A stretch of DNA of 64,000 nt, taken from NCBI RefSeq assembly GCF_024341905.1, contig NZ_BQXY01000001.1, forward strand, positions 1,211,013-1,275,012, given 5' to 3'. The stretch is from Clostridium folliculivorans. GTDB lineage: Bacteria; Bacillota; Clostridia; Clostridiales; Clostridiaceae. The translations under genes were made by a program, and so were the position numbers. Positions 16,848 through 26,040 of the stretch are shown here, piece after piece (position 1 is the stretch's first letter; each line of letters opens with the position of its first letter). A model generated the notes under the pieces. It was not told the origin of the DNA. It did no database searches and saw only the letters and a list, made by a program, of their open reading frames with translations.

Positions 16848-18035
16848 ATGAATAAAATATATTACAGAACACGTCAAGCGTTACTTAGCACTGTTCTTAA
16901 AGTGGCACCATCAAAGGAACCAAAACTTATAACTGGTGCTGGAAGTATGATGAAACTTCCAAAGCTAGTTAAGGACAATGGAATTGGAAGGGTAGAGATT
17001 ATTACCACGGCTGGTTTTATGAGACGAGGCACTTTAAAGCCATTGTTTGAGATGCTTAAGAGTGAAAATATATCCTATACAATTTATAGTGAAGTTGAGC
17101 CAGATCCAACCATTGAATGCATCGAAAAGGCTGTAAGTTTATATAAAAAGGAAGGCTGCGAAGGAATTATTGCTATCGGAGGCGGTTCTGTTATGGATTG
17201 CGCTAAGGTGGTTGGTGCAAGAATAGCATGTCCAAATAAAACTGTATCAGATATGACAGGACTTATGAAGATAATGAAGAAAATTCCATTGCTTTTTGCA
17301 GTACCTACCACAGCAGGAACTGGTTCAGAAGTAACAGCAGGAGCGGTTATTACAGATGGAACAACACATTATAAACATACAATCATGGATTTAAACATAG
17401 TTCCAGCTTATGCAATACTTGATCCAGAGTTAACCATTACCCTTCCAAAGGATATCACAGCAGTTACAGGAATGGATGCACTAACTCATGCAGTGGAAGC
17501 CTATATCAATCGCTTTGCTCCTAAAAAAGGTAGTGAAAATGCACTTGAGGCGGTAAAGCTAATACATGAAAACCTAATTCTAGCATATGAAGATGGACAA
17601 GATATTAAGGCTCGTGAAAATCTACTAATTGGTTCCTACTACGCAGGAATAGCTATTACAAATGCTTATGTAGGATATGTTCATGCAATTGCTCATGGAA
17701 TTGGAGGTCTCTATGGAGTTCCACATGGAAAAGCAAATGCGGTTATACTGCCAAGAGTGTTAGAAGGTTATGGAGAAGCAGCTTACGAAAAACTTGCAGA
17801 ACTAGCAGATATAATAGGACTTCAAGGAATGACAAAAGAAGAAAAAGCAAAGGCCTTTATAAAGGAAATTGAAAATATGAATAGGCAGATGGAGCTTCCA
17901 GAAAAACTTGAGGTTGTTAAAGAAAAGGATATTCCTGAGCTTACAAAAAGAGCAATATATGAAGCTAATCCACTATATCCAGTGCCAGCTATTTGGGGAG
18001 AAGAGGAGTTTTATAAGGTTATAAGGAAGATATAA
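16848..18035 (+). CDS. Iron-containing alcohol dehydrogenase
   Basis: 395 aa group III alcohol dehydrogenase. The NAD(P)-binding GGGSVMD loop lies in GIIAIGGGSVMDCAKVVGA, the PTTAGTGSE signature follows, and the Fe-binding residues are in MDALTHAVEAYI, HAIAHGIGG and GVPHGKANAV (three histidines, with an aspartate earlier in the domain). It interconverts an alcohol and an aldehyde or ketone; the substrate is not clear. An excellent AGGAGGAG ribosome binding site precedes the ATG. The divergent TetR gene is the likely regulator. Confidence 0.9.
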   Translation: MNKIYYRTRQALLSTVLKVAPSKEPKLITGAGSMMKLPKLVKDNGIGRVEIITTAGFMRRGTLKPLFEMLKSENISYTIYSEVEPDPTIECIEKAVSLYKKEGCEGIIAIGGGSVMDCAKVVGARIACPNKTVSDMTGLMKIMKKIPLLFAVPTTAGTGSEVTAGAVITDGTTHYKHTIMDLNIVPAYAILDPELTITLPKDITAVTGMDALTHAVEAYINRFAPKKGSENALEAVKLIHENLILAYEDGQDIKARENLLIGSYYAGIAITNAYVGYVHAIAHGIGGLYGVPHGKANAVILPRVLEGYGEAAYEKLAELADIIGLQGMTKEEKAKAFIKEIENMNRQMELPEKLEVVKEKDIPELTKRAIYEANPLYPVPAIWGEEEFYKVIRKI

Positions 18036-18174
18036 TAATTAGTTTTAAACTCTCCACCTTGATATAATATAGAAGTAAAATTATCCTAATAAAAAATATG
18101 GTTAAATGGTGTAGTTATCAATCCTGGCGAATATACTAAATAAGAGAGTTATATCATACCAGGAGGAACAACAA

Positions 18175-18486
18175 TTGATTAGATTAGATAAGAAGATTGT
18201 TATAATAATGCTGACCTTATTTTTTTTAATATCGGTAGTATGTTTAATGTCTAACAACGAATCAAAAGGAGTAGAGTATGCAGTATTTAGCTATATACTA
18301 TTTTTTGATCATTCAAAAATAATAAAATATGATTATATATTTGTAAGCTGTTTAGTTTTAGGGTTTGTTTTGAATTTCATTGATATATTTTATAAAAATA
18401 TGTACTTAATAAATATTTATTCCGTAATTATTTGCAGCTTGGCAATCCTTGTATATTGGAAGAAAATAGGAGTTAAAAACGAATAA
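18175..18486 (+). CDS. Small membrane protein, unknown function
   Basis: 103 aa from a TTG start with CCAGGAGGAAC 8 bases upstream, a strong signal. Three hydrophobic segments are visible: IVIIMLTLFFLISVVCLM, IFVSCLVLGFVLNFIDIFY and LINIYSVIICSLAILVYW, followed by a short basic tail. Residues 34-55 form an extracytoplasmic or cytoplasmic loop with FDHSKIIKYDY. No family is recognised. Confidence 0.6.
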   Translation: MIRLDKKIVIIMLTLFFLISVVCLMSNNESKGVEYAVFSYILFFDHSKIIKYDYIFVSCLVLGFVLNFIDIFYKNMYLINIYSVIICSLAILVYWKKIGVKNE

Positions 18487-18551
18487 CGTTAGTTTTACTA
18501 ATAAAGTCAGCATCTATTAATAAACTCATCAATAGTATTTATAATAGTTAT

Positions 18552-18815
18552 ATGGGTAAAATCAACACAGTAAGCAGTGATTTTAACGTTAATGATGACT
18601 GTATTTCTTGCGGAATTTGCAGTAAGGTGTGTCCTGCTAAAAATATAACTATGGAGAATAATAAACCTGTATTTCATAATGACTGTGAAAGCTGCCTTGC
18701 ATGCATTCAGCATTGTCCTAGACAAGCTATCAATTACAAAGATAAGACGCAAAACAGAAGACGCTATACTCATCCTGAAGTAGGGGCTAAGAAGCTTATG
18801 GGATATTACAAATAG
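18552..18815 (+). pseudogene. C-terminal ferredoxin domain of an EFR1-type flavodoxin-ferredoxin, truncated
   Basis: 87 residues with two [4Fe-4S] motifs, CISCGICSKVCP and CESCLACIQHCP, followed by RRRYTHPEVGAKKLMGYYK. This tail and the linker before it (YNSYMGKINTVSSDFNVNDD) match the C-terminal third of EFR1 proteins, in which a flavodoxin domain precedes the ferredoxin. The frame continues upstream of the ATG to a stop near 18518, there is no ribosome binding site, and no flavodoxin sequence is found. I therefore call it a 5'-truncated remnant, although expression as a small ferredoxin is possible. Confidence 0.6.
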
Positions 18816-18889
18816 AAGACAGTAATTTAGTTTTTAAAACGCCTTTCAACCAAATATGGGATTAAAATCTATTTTTTAATACCAAAATA

Positions 18890-18925
18890 AAATGTGATAG
18901 CATAAGTGTTTAAGCTATCACATTT
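18890..18925 (-). terminator. Terminator of the P-type ATPase gene
   Basis: AAATGTGATAGC and GCTATCACATTT form a 12-bp perfect stem. The T-rich tract lies on the minus-strand side (TTTTATTTTGG), so it serves the ATPase transcript. Confidence 0.75.
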
Positions 18926-19031
18926 CACTATTATGGGTTAAAAACTTTTATAAAATCAAATTCTATTTCATCTATCATTGTAGGTTAATTTTATGAATAG
19001 TAACTTTTTAAAAATAATATTTGAAAAGAAG

Positions 19032-21572
19032 TTAGTGGCTATTCTTCATACTACGGTGATTTTTTAGGTGTCTTACTAATTTTACAAGTTCATACCAAGC
19101 AACTGAAACTAGTGCTATTAAAGCTGCCAAGGACAATTGCTTTATAGATAATGGAGCTAGTTTCAAAAAGCTGTTTAAAGGAGAATATAGTATTACTGCT
19201 AAACCTATTAGTGTTCCTAAATTAGCTATCCACATTATTTTATCACCTATAGCTTTCATAAATGATTTTGCTGCAAAATCACTATTTGAACTATTAACAT
19301 GAACCAACAACACGTTTGAAATCAATATGATGGTAAGTCCCATTGCTCTAGCTATAGAAGCATTATCTGGATTTTGATTCAAAAACCAGTAATAGGTTCC
19401 AAAGGATGCACCAAATATAACGAAACCTTGTAGAATGCTTTTGAAAAGATTTTTAGATGTTAACATTTTTTCGTTTGGATCACGAGGCATTCTCTTCATA
19501 ATATCATCTTCTGCTGGCTGACGTTCTAATACTATAGAGCAAGTAGGGTCAATTACCAGTTCAAGCAAAACAACGTGAAGTGGAAGTAGAAGTAGATTTC
19601 CTGGATTTATTCCAAGTAGAGGAGCTAGTAGCGCACTAAAGGCAATAGGTATATGAATGGTAAATACATATCCAACTGCTTTTCTAATGTTGTCATAAAT
19701 TCTTCTGCCATCTCTTATGGTTTCAACAATTGTAGAAAAGTTATCATCAAGCAAAATCAAATCTGCTGCTTCTCTAGAAACTTCTGATCCACGTTTACCC
19801 ATAGCTATACCAATATCAGCATGTTTAAGAGCTGGAGCGTCATTAACACCGTCTCCTGTCATGGCAACTATTTCTCCATTTTCTTTAAACGCATTAACAA
19901 TCCTCATTTTATGCTCTGGAACTACTCTAGAGAAAATACTGACCTCTTTAACTCTTTCTTTAAGTTCTTCATCAGTCATATTATTAAGTTCATCGCCTGT
20001 GATAATCTTATCACTATTTGGTATATTTATTTGTTTTGCGATTGAGCTTGCGGTTATTCCATTATCACCAGTTATCATAACCACACGAACTCCAGCTTTT
20101 GTGCAGGTTCTAATGTCTTCTTTAACCGATTCTCTAGGAGGATCAGCTAGGCCAATAAGTCCACAAAACTCTAGACTACATTCCTTAATAGTTTCAGGTA
20201 TCTTATCTATATTGTTTAATTTCATTTGTCCAACAGCAATGACACGAAGTCCCTTACTAGACATTTCAAGTATTTTATTTTCTGCTATTTTTCTTTCATT
20301 TATATTCAAGTTGCATATTGTTAATATACGTTCAGGTGAACCCTTTGCAGCAATTATTATACCTTCAGTTGATTCCCAAACATGTCCCATCATTTTAAGC
20401 TCATCGGTAAAAGCGTATTCTTTTATAAGCTCACCGCCAAAAATAATATCTCTTGTGAATCCTTTTTCTTCACAATATGATATCATAGACTTTTCCATTG
20501 GGTCGTAGGCATCAGCTTTGCAGCCCATCCCCATTATTTTAATCAAAGTATTTGTATCGTTAGTAGAACACCAAGTGTCTCTAACTGTCATTTTGTTCAT
20601 AGTTATAGTTCCAGTCTTATCAACACAAAGAACAGAAACTGCACCTAAGGTCTCAACAGATGGAAGCTTTCTAACAAGAGAACTTTTTTTAGCAAGTCTC
20701 CAGGCACCCATCGATAGAAATACAGTTAGTATAACAGGAAATTCTTCTGGGATCATAGCCATGGCAAGAGTTACTCCAGATAATATACTTTCAATAAGTC
20801 TATCTCTAAACCCATGATCTGGTATATTAAAATAAGTTACTACACCAACAAAGATAAATAAAGCTGCTGCAATTACTGCGCATAGTTTTACTAACTTTCC
20901 TGTTTGTTTTTGAAGTGGGGTAGGGTTATTAGGTGCTGAAAGAACATTTTGACCTATCTTCCCATATTCAGTGGATGGACCTATTTTATCTACTAAGATG
21001 GTGCCTGTACCTTGTGTAACAAGAGTTCCTGCATAGCAATAATCTTTACGCCAATAATCAGTACCAGTATCTATACAGTTATCCTGAGTAACTTTCCAAA
21101 CCGCTTCAGCTTCTCCTGTCAGAGAGGATTCATCAATAGCAAGTGTACTTGCCTTAAGCACTATTCCATCAGCAGGCACTTTCACACCTTCTGATATAAA
21201 CATTATGTCACCAGGTACAAGGTCCAAGCTATTAATTACTTTTTCTGCTCCATCCCTCATTACCTTGATTTGTGGAGCCGATAAATCTTTCAGTGCTTTT
21301 AGGGTTTTGTCAGTTTTCCATTCTTGGATTGTTTCAATGCCTATAACTCCAATAACGAAGATAAGCATGATTGCGCCATCTTTAGGTTCTCCCAGTATGA
21401 AATATATAGCGGCAGCTACAATGAGGAGTAAAAACATAGGCTCGGTAATTACATGTAACACCTTGTGTAAAAAGTTTTCCTTTTTTTCAGTCACAAGTTC
21501 ATTCTTACCGAATTTTTCTTGAAGCTCCTTGGCTTTTTGAGTGGTTAGTCCTTTGAAATGTTGTTCTGTCAT
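19032..21572 (-). CDS. P-type cation ATPase (P2-like), probably Ni/Co export
   Basis: 846 aa. It has the cation-ATPase N-terminal domain, membrane helices near 45-60 and 68-80, the TGE motif (SLTGEAEAV, ~151), M4 with MIPEEFPVIL (274-283), the phosphorylation site DKTGT (318-322), KGSPER for nucleotide binding, TGDNG and MTGDGVNDAPALK hinge motifs, and a C-terminal block of six helices. It is usually annotated as a calcium-transporting ATPase. However, the leader carries a NiCo riboswitch, so the physiological cargo may be nickel or cobalt. ATGGAGGTAAC precedes the start. Metal choice is inference. Confidence 0.85.
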   Translation of the reverse strand: MTEQHFKGLTTQKAKELQEKFGKNELVTEKKENFLHKVLHVITEPMFLLLIVAAAIYFILGEPKDGAIMLIFVIGVIGIETIQEWKTDKTLKALKDLSAPQIKVMRDGAEKVINSLDLVPGDIMFISEGVKVPADGIVLKASTLAIDESSLTGEAEAVWKVTQDNCIDTGTDYWRKDYCYAGTLVTQGTGTILVDKIGPSTEYGKIGQNVLSAPNNPTPLQKQTGKLVKLCAVIAAALFIFVGVVTYFNIPDHGFRDRLIESILSGVTLAMAMIPEEFPVILTVFLSMGAWRLAKKSSLVRKLPSVETLGAVSVLCVDKTGTITMNKMTVRDTWCSTNDTNTLIKIMGMGCKADAYDPMEKSMISYCEEKGFTRDIIFGGELIKEYAFTDELKMMGHVWESTEGIIIAAKGSPERILTICNLNINERKIAENKILEMSSKGLRVIAVGQMKLNNIDKIPETIKECSLEFCGLIGLADPPRESVKEDIRTCTKAGVRVVMITGDNGITASSIAKQINIPNSDKIITGDELNNMTDEELKERVKEVSIFSRVVPEHKMRIVNAFKENGEIVAMTGDGVNDAPALKHADIGIAMGKRGSEVSREAADLILLDDNFSTIVETIRDGRRIYDNIRKAVGYVFTIHIPIAFSALLAPLLGINPGNLLLLPLHVVLLELVIDPTCSIVLERQPAEDDIMKRMPRDPNEKMLTSKNLFKSILQGFVIFGASFGTYYWFLNQNPDNASIARAMGLTIILISNVLLVHVNSSNSDFAAKSFMKAIGDKIMWIANLGTLIGLAVILYSPLNSFLKLAPLSIKQLSLAALIALVSVAWYELVKLVRHLKNHRSMKNSH

Positions 21573-21680
21573 AGTGTGTTACCTCCATTTTGCTTGTTTT
21601 AAGCATATTTAAGATAGCTCTATGGCATTGCAATGATCTAGAAATGTTCTAAAGGTATAAAAAAATACCCGTAGAACATT

Positions 21681-21772
21681 TACTGTCCCACAGGTATGTA
21701 TTATCATCCTGTTGCCAATTAAGGCCCGGCCCCACGAACTTTTAAGAAAGTCCATCGCCTGCTCAGTTTGTA
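21681..21772 (-). promoter_or_regulatory. NiCo (czcD) riboswitch upstream of the P-type ATPase
   Basis: Read on the minus strand, the conserved blocks of the NiCo riboswitch appear in order: ACTGAGCAGGCGATG, GGGGCCGGGCC, CAACAGGATGAT and ACCTGTGGGACAGT. A second hairpin follows at once (ATGTTCTACGGGTAT / ATACCTTTAGAACAT, 21645-21680), the likely expression platform. NiCo riboswitches bind Co(II) and Ni(II) and turn on efflux genes. This is recognised from memory of the consensus. Confidence 0.8.
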
Positions 21773-22092
21773 CTGTAGATTTATATGCAGTGCAAAGAGA
21801 TACATTTATTATATCATATAATACAATATATGCGAATATGATAAATTTGTTAAAAAAGATGAGGAAAATATAAATATGATTGTAAAACAGCAATTATTAT
21901 TTGCTCTTCAGCTGCTAGTTTTGAAGATATACTGATAAATATTAGAAGATATGTTGGCGTTAAAACCTATTGCAAAGGTTCTCTAGGGGATACTGGCAAG
22001 GCCTAAGATCCTTACATAAAGCGAATGCTGAATATTTAACATTTTGAATGCTAATAATATAAGCAGTATTTATTTGTAAGGAGGAGTCATTT
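21773..22092. other. Intergenic region between the ATPase leader and fprA
   Basis: It holds two divergent promoters by position, but I see no distinctive operator or gene. Confidence 0.3.
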
Positions 22093-23283
22093 ATGAAGGA
22101 ACTTAGAGAAAATGTATATTGGGTTGGGGCAACTGATTGGAAGGTAAGGTATTTTCACGGGTATGAACTTTCAACTCATAGAGGCAGTACATATAATTCT
22201 TATCTAATAAAAGATGAAAAAACAGTGCTAATAGATACAGTTTGGGAACCACTTACCGATAGATTTTTGGAGAATCTCAGTGAAGTTGTTGACATAAGCA
22301 AAATTGATTACGTTGTTATGAATCATATGGAGCCTGACCACTCAGGAGCTCTACCTACTATTATGGAGTATATTCCTAATGCCACTATAATAGTATCCAA
22401 AAAAGGAGTAGAGACCATAAAGGAATATTATCACAAGGATTGGAATCTGAAGGTTGTTAGCCAAGGAGACAAGATTAATATAGGAAAACATGACCTTACT
22501 TTTATTGAAGCTCAGATGCTGCATTGGCCAGATAGCATGTTTACTTACTTAAGTGGAGAAAATATTCTGTTTTCCAATGACGCCTTTGGTCAACACTTTG
22601 CGTCTTCAGAAATTTTCAATGATCTAGTAGATGAAGCTGAGGTTTATCAAGAAGCACAGAAATACTATGCAAATATATTAACTCCTTTCAGTAAGTTTGT
22701 AACTAGAAAAATAGACCAACTAAAGGAATTAAATTTGCCTGTAGAAATGATAGCACCAAGCCATGGTATCATTTGGAGAAAAGAACCTATGCAAATAGTT
22801 GAAAAGTATTATGAATGGGCTCAGGGCAAATCTGAAAAAAGTGCTGTCATAATATATAACTCTATGTGGGGTGCTACTCATAAGATGGCTGAATTTATTG
22901 CAAAAGGTCTTGGAGAGGCTGGAGTTGAATATAAGATCTTAAACACTGGTACCGCTGATAGAAATGACGTTCTTGCAGAAGTTTTTAAAGCAAAAGGTGT
23001 TTTACTTGGTTCTTCTACAGTAAATAACGGTTTGCTCACATCCTTGATGCCGGTAATAGAAGATTTAATAGGATTAAAGTTCATAAATAAGGTTGGAGCT
23101 GCCTTTGGAAGTTATGGCTGGAGCGGAGAGTCCCCAAAGCTTTTATCTGAGTATTTGGCAAAAGCTAAAATTGAAGTAATACAAGATGGCCTAAAAGCAA
23201 AATATATGCCTGATGACGAGGAACTAGAGCAGTGTATTCAATTCGGTAAGAGTTTTGGTGAAGCTTTGCTTGCTAAATTTTAG
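22093..23283 (+). CDS. fprA: Flavodiiron protein (A-type flavoprotein FprA)
   Basis: 396 aa. The N-terminal metallo-beta-lactamase-like domain has the diiron ligands His78-x-Glu80-x-Asp82-His83 (NHMEPDHSG), His144 (MLHWPDS) and Asp163 (SNDAFGQH). The C-terminal flavodoxin domain starts near 250 with VIIYNSMWGATHKMA (FMN-phosphate loop) and SSTVNNG, GSYGWSGE. The enzyme reduces O2 to water, or NO to N2O, with electrons from rubredoxin. NADH:rubredoxin reductase follows next, and rubredoxin lies at 28.1 kb, giving a complete NADH-NROR-Rd-FprA chain. AAGGAGGAG precedes the ATG. Confidence 0.95.
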   Translation: MKELRENVYWVGATDWKVRYFHGYELSTHRGSTYNSYLIKDEKTVLIDTVWEPLTDRFLENLSEVVDISKIDYVVMNHMEPDHSGALPTIMEYIPNATIIVSKKGVETIKEYYHKDWNLKVVSQGDKINIGKHDLTFIEAQMLHWPDSMFTYLSGENILFSNDAFGQHFASSEIFNDLVDEAEVYQEAQKYYANILTPFSKFVTRKIDQLKELNLPVEMIAPSHGIIWRKEPMQIVEKYYEWAQGKSEKSAVIIYNSMWGATHKMAEFIAKGLGEAGVEYKILNTGTADRNDVLAEVFKAKGVLLGSSTVNNGLLTSLMPVIEDLIGLKFINKVGAAFGSYGWSGESPKLLSEYLAKAKIEVIQDGLKAKYMPDDEELEQCIQFGKSFGEALLAKF

Positions 23284-23296
23284 ACAGTGTAAATTA

Positions 23297-23392
23297 TAGA
23301 TAAACTACTTCATATTAGAATTTATCTAAATAAAGATTCGTAGAACCATCGAAATCTTTATTTAGAGTCTAATGATCGAAGTAGTTTATCTA
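23297..23392. repeat. Nested hairpin repeat, A type
   Basis: The outer arms TAGATAAACTACTTCAT and GAAGTAGTTTATCTA enclose the inner stem CTAAATAAAGATT / AATCTTTATTTAG. It lies between fprA and NROR. Confidence 0.8.
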
Positions 23393-23422
23393 TATCTATT
23401 TGTTTACCACCTGACTAGTAGC

Positions 23423-23436
23423 TTGATTCAAATCAC
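23423..23436 (+). promoter_or_regulatory. FNR/CRP-type operator before NROR
   Basis: TTGA-TTCAAA-TCAC has the two half-sites with 6-base spacing. It is centred 41.5 bases before the start expected from the TAAAAT at 23459-23464. Confidence 0.55.
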
Positions 23437-23526
23437 ATTAAGTATACAAAAATAGAAGTAAAATATACTATATAGGTTTGTATTAAAGAACTTTATATTC
23501 TATATTATGAATGGTGGTGTATTGGT

Positions 23527-24741
23527 TTGGCAGAAAAAATAGTTATTGTTGGAGGCGGCATCGCAGCAGTAAATGCCATAAAGGCTATAAGAGAAGTTGA
23601 TAATAAAAGTGAAATCCACTTGTTTGGAAATGAAAGCTTTTATCCATATCACAGAATTAGACTTACAAAAGGGCTTTTTGAGTCTATGATGGAAGATAAA
23701 ATCCGTATTCAAAAAATAGATTGGTATACAGCTAATAATGTAAGTGTATACCTGGGTGCTGAAGTTATAGGTATTAATACAACAGAGAGTAAAATAATTT
23801 TAAAGGATAATATAAGCGTTTCCTATACAAAGTTATTGCTAGCTAGCGGAGCACGAAATTTTGTACCGCCTATCAACGGTATAAATAAAGATGGTGTATA
23901 TTCTATAAGGCAATTGGAAGACGTACATAATATACAAAAGGATTTGGAAGGAAAAGATACAATACTCAATATCGGGGGTGGAATCCAAGGGCTGGAAACA
24001 GTATGGATACTAAATCAGCAAGGCAAAAAGGTAAAAGTGGCTGAAGTACAAGAAAGACTAATGCCAAGGCAGCTTGATGAAAAAGCCTCCGATATTTTAA
24101 AGAAAGCTATAGAAAGCTTCAATATTGAGGTGCTTTTAAATACTCAAATTAGTGAGATACTTGGTGAATCTCAGGTAAGCGGAGCCACCACAAACGGTGG
24201 AAATACGCTTAAATGTGATATGGTAATTGTGTCAGTGGGGATAAGACCAAATGTTGAATTTGTTAAAGATAGTCCTATAGAAGTATCAAAGGGAATTGTA
24301 GTTAACGATAAAATGGAAACTAATTTGAAAAATATATATGCTGCCGGGGATATAGCAGAATTGAATGGTAAAATAGCAGGTACTTGGCCTTCAGCAGTAG
24401 AACAAGGAAAAACTGCAGGATATAATATAGCGGGAAAAGAAACAAAATATACAGAGGCTATACCAACAACAACTTTAAATGCCTTTAATATTTCATTATT
24501 TTCAGTGGGAAATGTTGATGCAAAGCAGTGTACTGAAACACTAACCTATGATGATACTGATGAGAATTCTTACAAAAGACTATTTATAAAGGATGGTAAA
24601 ATAGTAGGAGCTATATTAATAGGAGACACAAAAAAATCTATGGCACTGAAGAGTGTAATTGAAAGAAAAGCGGATTTTTCTTCTGTAGCTTATGCATCAA
24701 TGTCCTTTAGTGATTATATTGATAGTTTAAAGAATAATTGA
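23527..24741 (+). CDS. NADH:rubredoxin oxidoreductase (NROR)
   Basis: 404 aa FAD/NAD(P)-dependent reductase of the rubredoxin/nitrite-reductase type. The FAD dinucleotide fold is IVIVGGGIAAVNAIKAI at the N-terminus, the second GxGxxG site is ILNIGGGIQGLETVW, and the FAD-closing motif is NIYAAGDIAEL. The C-terminal domain resembles that of the clostridial NROR. It moves electrons from NADH to rubredoxin and on to FprA for oxygen reduction. The start is TTG at 23527 with only a weak GGTGGTG ahead. An FNR-type palindrome lies in the promoter. Confidence 0.9.
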   Translation: MAEKIVIVGGGIAAVNAIKAIREVDNKSEIHLFGNESFYPYHRIRLTKGLFESMMEDKIRIQKIDWYTANNVSVYLGAEVIGINTTESKIILKDNISVSYTKLLLASGARNFVPPINGINKDGVYSIRQLEDVHNIQKDLEGKDTILNIGGGIQGLETVWILNQQGKKVKVAEVQERLMPRQLDEKASDILKKAIESFNIEVLLNTQISEILGESQVSGATTNGGNTLKCDMVIVSVGIRPNVEFVKDSPIEVSKGIVVNDKMETNLKNIYAAGDIAELNGKIAGTWPSAVEQGKTAGYNIAGKETKYTEAIPTTTLNAFNISLFSVGNVDAKQCTETLTYDDTDENSYKRLFIKDGKIVGAILIGDTKKSMALKSVIERKADFSSVAYASMSFSDYIDSLKNN

Positions 24742-24857
24742 AGAAAATTTATGTTTTAATCTAGTTTCTTGGTAACAAAAATTCTTATACGGAATTTCAA
24801 GACTAGAGAAACAATTTTATACTGTTTGAACAAAAGAATGTATAATTACAAATAGTA

Positions 24858-24890
24858 AATAACCGCTCAGTAGAGCGGTTATTATTTTTA
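24858..24890. terminator. Terminator between NROR and the lipoprotein gene
   Basis: AATAACCGCT and AGCGGTTATT pair around a 6-base loop, followed by ATTTTTA. Confidence 0.8.
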
Positions 24891-24925
24891 TAATACTTGA
24901 TGAAATATTTTTGCATTTTAAGAAG

Positions 24926-25741
24926 TTATTGTTTTAATATAATTGTTTCATGATGGTCTAATTCACCTTTTATTTCATTGTGTTTTAAATCAACAGTTCC
25001 ATCTATATTTAATTCTGATAATTCATCATATGAATCAGCTGACTTAAAGTTCCACTCAGTGGCCTTTATAGATAATTTATCATCTTTGTAAGTACCAGCT
25101 ATTTTTGCGGTTTCAAATTGTTTTGTAGCAGTAAGGGTAAGTGTTAGAACACCATCGGTTATAGTTCCTTTACTATCAATTTTATTTATTATTAATCTTA
25201 TTTCGATTTCTTCACTTCCTCCTTGGTTAATAAGTCCTACCCATTTGCCTTTAATGCTTGAGACTGAACCTGTAGAAGTGGCCGAAGCAGAGGTAGACTG
25301 AGACGGAGCGGTTGAGTTTTGAGAAGTTGTTCCTTTACTAGGAGTTGAGGCTTGTGATGAGCTTGTCATACTGTAAAAATAGTATTTATCGTTAGCTTTA
25401 ATTATTTCAAGTTTCAGATTCTTTTTACCGTCATTGGACTTAACAACAACATACTTATTAGAGTTATCTACTGTAAAAGTAAAATCGCTAAGTTTATAAT
25501 TTGAATAGTCAGGTGCATAATCACTAAGTAAAAAATGTGTAGGGTAATCTAGAGAATCTGACTTGTTGATTGAATTAAGAGTTTTTTCATCTGCTTTTAT
25601 TAAAGCGCCAATAAACATTTTTGCACATCCTTCTGGAGAAGAATTACTTCCTGACCCACTACCTCCTGAAGAACTGCTACACCCTAAAAAAGCCCCGGAA
25701 CATAATACAAGGATAACAATTACTGATAGTATTTTTTTCAA
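24926..25741 (-). CDS. Lipoprotein, unknown function
   Basis: 271 aa from the TTG at 25739-25741, chosen because AAAGGAG lies upstream and the product begins MKKILSVIVILVLCSGAFLG, a clean signal peptide ending in the lipobox LGC; a longer reading spoils it. After Cys comes a Ser/Gly linker, a DUF4878-like segment of about 90 residues (SPEGCAKMFIGALIKADEKT), a Ser/Thr/Gln-rich linker, and a beta-rich C-terminal domain (IKGKWVGLINQGG, AKIAGTYKDDKLSIK) that may be lipocalin-like. It is anchored outside the membrane. The precise role is not known. Confidence 0.75.
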   Translation of the reverse strand: MKKILSVIVILVLCSGAFLGCSSSSGGSGSGSNSSPEGCAKMFIGALIKADEKTLNSINKSDSLDYPTHFLLSDYAPDYSNYKLSDFTFTVDNSNKYVVVKSNDGKKNLKLEIIKANDKYYFYSMTSSSQASTPSKGTTSQNSTAPSQSTSASATSTGSVSSIKGKWVGLINQGGSEEIEIRLIINKIDSKGTITDGVLTLTLTATKQFETAKIAGTYKDDKLSIKATEWNFKSADSYDELSELNIDGTVDLKHNEIKGELDHHETIILKQ

Positions 25742-26007
25742 TTTTAAAAAGCACTCCTTTAAATACATAATCAATCTTATGATATTAAGGATAGCCTTGT
25801 AATGTGATATAAATGATTCTATTTCATACCTTAATAATTAAATACCTAATATATTATTAACCTATGAATATTAGAACTTAAATTTGTCATATGCTCACCT
25901 TTTTTTAGGTAGTATGCGGATCGGAATCTAATAGTATTGAATATATCGGTAAAGATAACAAAGAAAGTTTAGAGAATAATTGAAGAAACTTTATAGAGAG
26001 TAAACAA

Positions 26008-26035
26008 AAATGGAGCAGCTTGTGCTGCTCCATTT
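26008..26035 (-). terminator. Terminator of the Nramp-like gene
   Basis: AAATGGAGCAGC and GCTGCTCCATTT form a 12-bp perfect stem with a TTGT loop. On the minus strand it is followed by TTTGTTT, so it closes the transporter transcript. Confidence 0.8.
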
Positions 26036-26040
26036 CAATC

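Noticed and set aside
19717-20508. 263-codon plus-strand ORF opposite the P-type ATPase
   Set aside because: It is a shadow of the ATPase on the other strand; it has low-complexity Ser/Ile/Leu composition and no ribosome binding site.
21609-21893. 94-codon minus-strand ORF upstream of the P-type ATPase
   Set aside because: It covers the NiCo riboswitch and its expression platform, which explains the conservation better; it has no ribosome binding site.
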